Positions 61,971 to 64,000 of a stretch of DNA of 64,000 nt are shown one piece after another. The first letter of the stretch is position 1, and each line of letters starts with the position of its first letter. Source of the stretch: Triglochin maritima. Its lineage: Eukaryota > Streptophyta > Magnoliopsida > Alismatales > Juncaginaceae. The position numbers and the translations under genes were made by a program. Location: the NCBI GenBank assembly GCA_963682175.1, contig OY821775.1:868001-932000 (forward strand), in the 5' to 3' direction. The notes beneath the pieces are model-generated. The model saw only the letters and a program-made list of their open reading frames with translations. It made no database searches and was not told where the DNA came from.

Positions 61971-64000
61971 TCAAGGAGGAACTCCCTCGTAATGCAAATT
62001 CATGTCCCAGTCATCGAAATCGTGATCCCCCGGTTTGGGTGCTGCAGGGTGTAACGGGGGTAGAACCTTCTTCCTGATGATTTTCTTAACGTTACTTTTA
62101 ATTATTTTCTCAGACAAAGAAATATGTCGTTTGCTCGGCGGTCTGCCTTTCCGTCTTGTCTTATCCGGATTGAGAACGGATGTACCATCGAACACAGGAT
62201 CAGGTCGTTGCATACGTTCCTTAAGCAACTCAAGTGACTCTACCGCCTGAAGATATCTGTCGTTTGAGTCGAAAGCGGCATCGGCGATCCAAACCGCACG
62301 ACCCATTATGTCGTCGTGGCGACGAAGCGCATTGTTCCCCGTTATCCCACTTTGAAGGGGAAACTTGACTCCATAGCTCCTTCGGATCTCATTCCTCCAT
62401 CGGTGGACGATGTAAGACTCGGGGAGCAACGCGTTTGGACGTATTTGGGCAATAACAACATAAACTTGACAACATAGGATACCGACGTGATCAAACATTC
62501 TGCAATCGCATACCCACTTCTCATCTCTAATTTGCACTGTGAACCGTTTCGACAATGAGAGGATATGTGTCAATACATGTTCGGTCACGTTGAAGTGCAA
62601 TGTGTCGTCCTCGTTGAACTCATCCTTGATGTCGCAGTACATCATCTTCCCAATTTCTAACTGCACCTTCTTGAAGACACCCACCATATACAACTCGCTC
62701 AATTGCCTCTCGAATGGATATTTCGAAATCAATTGCGGAGCCTTATGCTGACAGTCGAAATCAGACTGAGCTTCCTTCTCATACTTGTGGCGTACTGCGA
62801 GTTCGTATTGTTTCACGAATTGCTTAAGTGTCGTCCTTGATGTGAGGTACTTATCGAAGAAGGCGTTCATACCCTCACTTCTCTGGGTTGATGCCATTCC
62901 TGTGGAAAAACAATCCCGCCAAAATGCAGGTACCCAGTGCTCTCGAATTGCATAAATGGATCGGAGCCAATTATTGTCGTGGAACTCGAAATCATCTAGA
63001 AAACCCTGCCAATTCCGCTCGAATTCTGCCGGAGTCTTGGAATCGAATACACAGTTGTTGATGTCAAACAACGTATGCTCCCGGTACTTCGTGGGCAGCT
63101 TCACAGGGGCCTTATTCATTATGTGCCATATACAAAATCTGTGCCGCGCTTCAGGGAGCACAGTCCTCACAGCCGCAGCTATGGCGCCACATTGGTCTGT
63201 TATGATCGCCGGGGGGCTTGTATCTGCACACAACGCAATCAAGATAACAACATATGTTAATCCGGACATAAATAACGTAAACCGGACAGACGTCAAGGGT
63301 AAACCGGACGAGCAAACAACGTAAACCGGACAGACGTAAGGGATAAACCGGACGAGCAAAAGACGTAAACCGGACAGACGTAAAGGGTAACCGGACAGAC
63401 ACATAACGTAAAACGGACAAAGCCGGACAAAATAAAACACGTACCGTTCATGCACGTCAACCATGTTTGGAACAACCAAATGTAATTTTGTGTCGTCTCG
63501 GAAGAGAGGAGTGCGCAACCGAGTAGGACGGACTGGTAGTGGTGATTTACACCCACAAATGGGGCAAAAGACATGTCATACTTGTTTGTTATGTATGTTG
63601 TGTCGAAACATATTGTATCTCCAAAGTAAGAGTAAGCAGCTCGAGAACGACTGTCGGCCCAGAACACATTTCGTAGTCTGCTTTCGTCGTCCATATCCAT
63701 TACGTAAAAGAAGCGGGAATCATTCTTCTGCATCCTGATGAAATAATCTTGAATAGCTTGCGCATCTCCTGGTCACATTTTGAGGTTTCTAACCTCGTTC
63801 ACAACATTCCTGCGAAACATAATTTTTATGACAAAGCTAAATGCGTAACTTCAACCAGGTTAAGTGGAGAATAAATAACCTTAGGTCCCGCTCGTTGAAA
63901 GACAATTTATCGTGACCTCCAGCTTCGACCACAAAAGATTGCATGGTCTTGGCGGCAGATATACCGGCAGCATCATTGCACGAAATGCGTGCTCTGGCGG
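61971..64000 (-). pseudogene. FAR1/MULE-type transposase, 5' part outside window, one nonsense codon
   Basis: Mutator-family transposase of the FAR1/FHY3-related branch. Exons (minus): 61971-63223, 63445-63809 and 63880 to beyond 64000. Catalytic positions of the MULE domain: Asp in CFDTTY (63602-63604), Asp in IITDQCG (63195-63197), Glu in TQRSEGMNAFF (62874-62876). Context peptides are RLRNVFWADSRSRAAY and FCIWHIMNK. A SWIM-like zinc motif follows (VCDCRMFDHVGILCCQ), where the usual CRH is CCQ, losing the zinc-binding histidine. Near the C-terminus RRKGRPPSKR looks like an AT-hook. TGA at 63773-63775 replaces a residue just before PGDAQAIQDYF (arginine CGA is likely). Intron 63224-63444 is almost wholly array D. 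The FAR1 DNA-binding domain would lie to the right. Confidence 0.87.
63258..63431. repeat. 22-bp tandem array D, in a transposase intron
   Basis: Units of the type CGTAAACCGGACAGACGTAA, alternating with AAACCGGACGAGCAAA, giving a 44-bp higher-order pattern. It occupies most of intron 63224-63444. On the sense strand of the transposase it reads GTCTGTCCGGTTTACG, the same orientation relative to transcription as array B. Confidence 0.88.

Larger units (their letters stand above)
57495..64000. mobile_element. Mutator-like element (MULE) with PMD-Ulp1 and FAR1-type transposase genes; right end outside
   Basis: Left end approximately 57495-57600 (ACACGTCACGC, ACGTGG, CCAGTCAG segments), beginning about 80 bp upstream of the PP2C start codon. 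It contains a PMD-coiled coil-Ulp1 gene on plus and a FAR1-type transposase gene on minus, convergent. Three 22-bp tandem arrays with TCCGGA cores fill two introns and the intergenic gap. Ulp1-carrying MULEs are an established class in plants. The right terminus and target duplication are outside the window, so the left boundary is not confirmed. Confidence 0.75.

Overview
This is a eudicot-type plant nuclear segment. It has multi-exon genes with GT-AG introns, AT-rich intergenic DNA, and plant families such as a CRWN lamina protein, a class III peroxidase, a RADIALIS-like MYB and a plant-mobile-domain protein. It is also dense in DNA transposons. There is no rRNA, no CRISPR array and no tRNA gene that I could recognise.

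Layout. 1-4.76 kb (minus): 5' two-thirds of a CRWN2/3-type nuclear lamina gene. 5-12 kb: no gene, but a PIF/Harbinger MITE and a 1.66 kb long-inverted-repeat element with a core of about 57 tandem 22-bp units. 12.2-20.3 kb (plus): tRNA ligase (RNL)-like locus with intact splice sites, one nonsense codon and no kinase/phosphodiesterase half. 21.9-26.1 kb (minus): HDA6-like class I histone deacetylase. 26.2-29.6 kb: decayed PIF/Harbinger transposon inserted just upstream of the HDA6 start. 30.0-31.7 kb (minus): PRX72-like peroxidase. 31.8-45.8 kb: mostly repeats, including a second dead Harbinger element (40.6-42.7 kb). 45.9-46.3 kb (plus): RADIALIS-like MYB. 47.4-52.8 kb (plus): ATAD3-type mitochondrial AAA ATPase. 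53.8-57.4 kb (minus): PP2C phosphatase gene with an in-frame amber codon and a solo Copia-type LTR in intron 1. 57.5-64 kb: large Mutator-like element (MULE), running off the right edge.

The most interesting material is the MULE. It carries a PMD-coiled coil-Ulp1 protease gene (plus) facing a FAR1-type transposase gene (minus). Tandem arrays of a 22-bp unit centred on the palindrome TCCGGA fill an intron of each gene and the gap between them. The same period and a recognisably related unit form the core of the inverted-repeat element 48 kb away at 8.4-10.0 kb, whose ends also weakly resemble the MULE's left end. I infer one family: an autonomous-type MULE that disperses a 22-bp minisatellite, plus a non-autonomous derivative. 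Most mobile-element genes here are dead, largely by C-to-T type changes (TGG to TGA, CAA to TAA, CGA to TGA).

The cellular genes look independent of each other; there is no operon or pathway cluster. Exon joins were worked out by eye from frame continuity, splice consensus and remembered family sequences, not from alignments.
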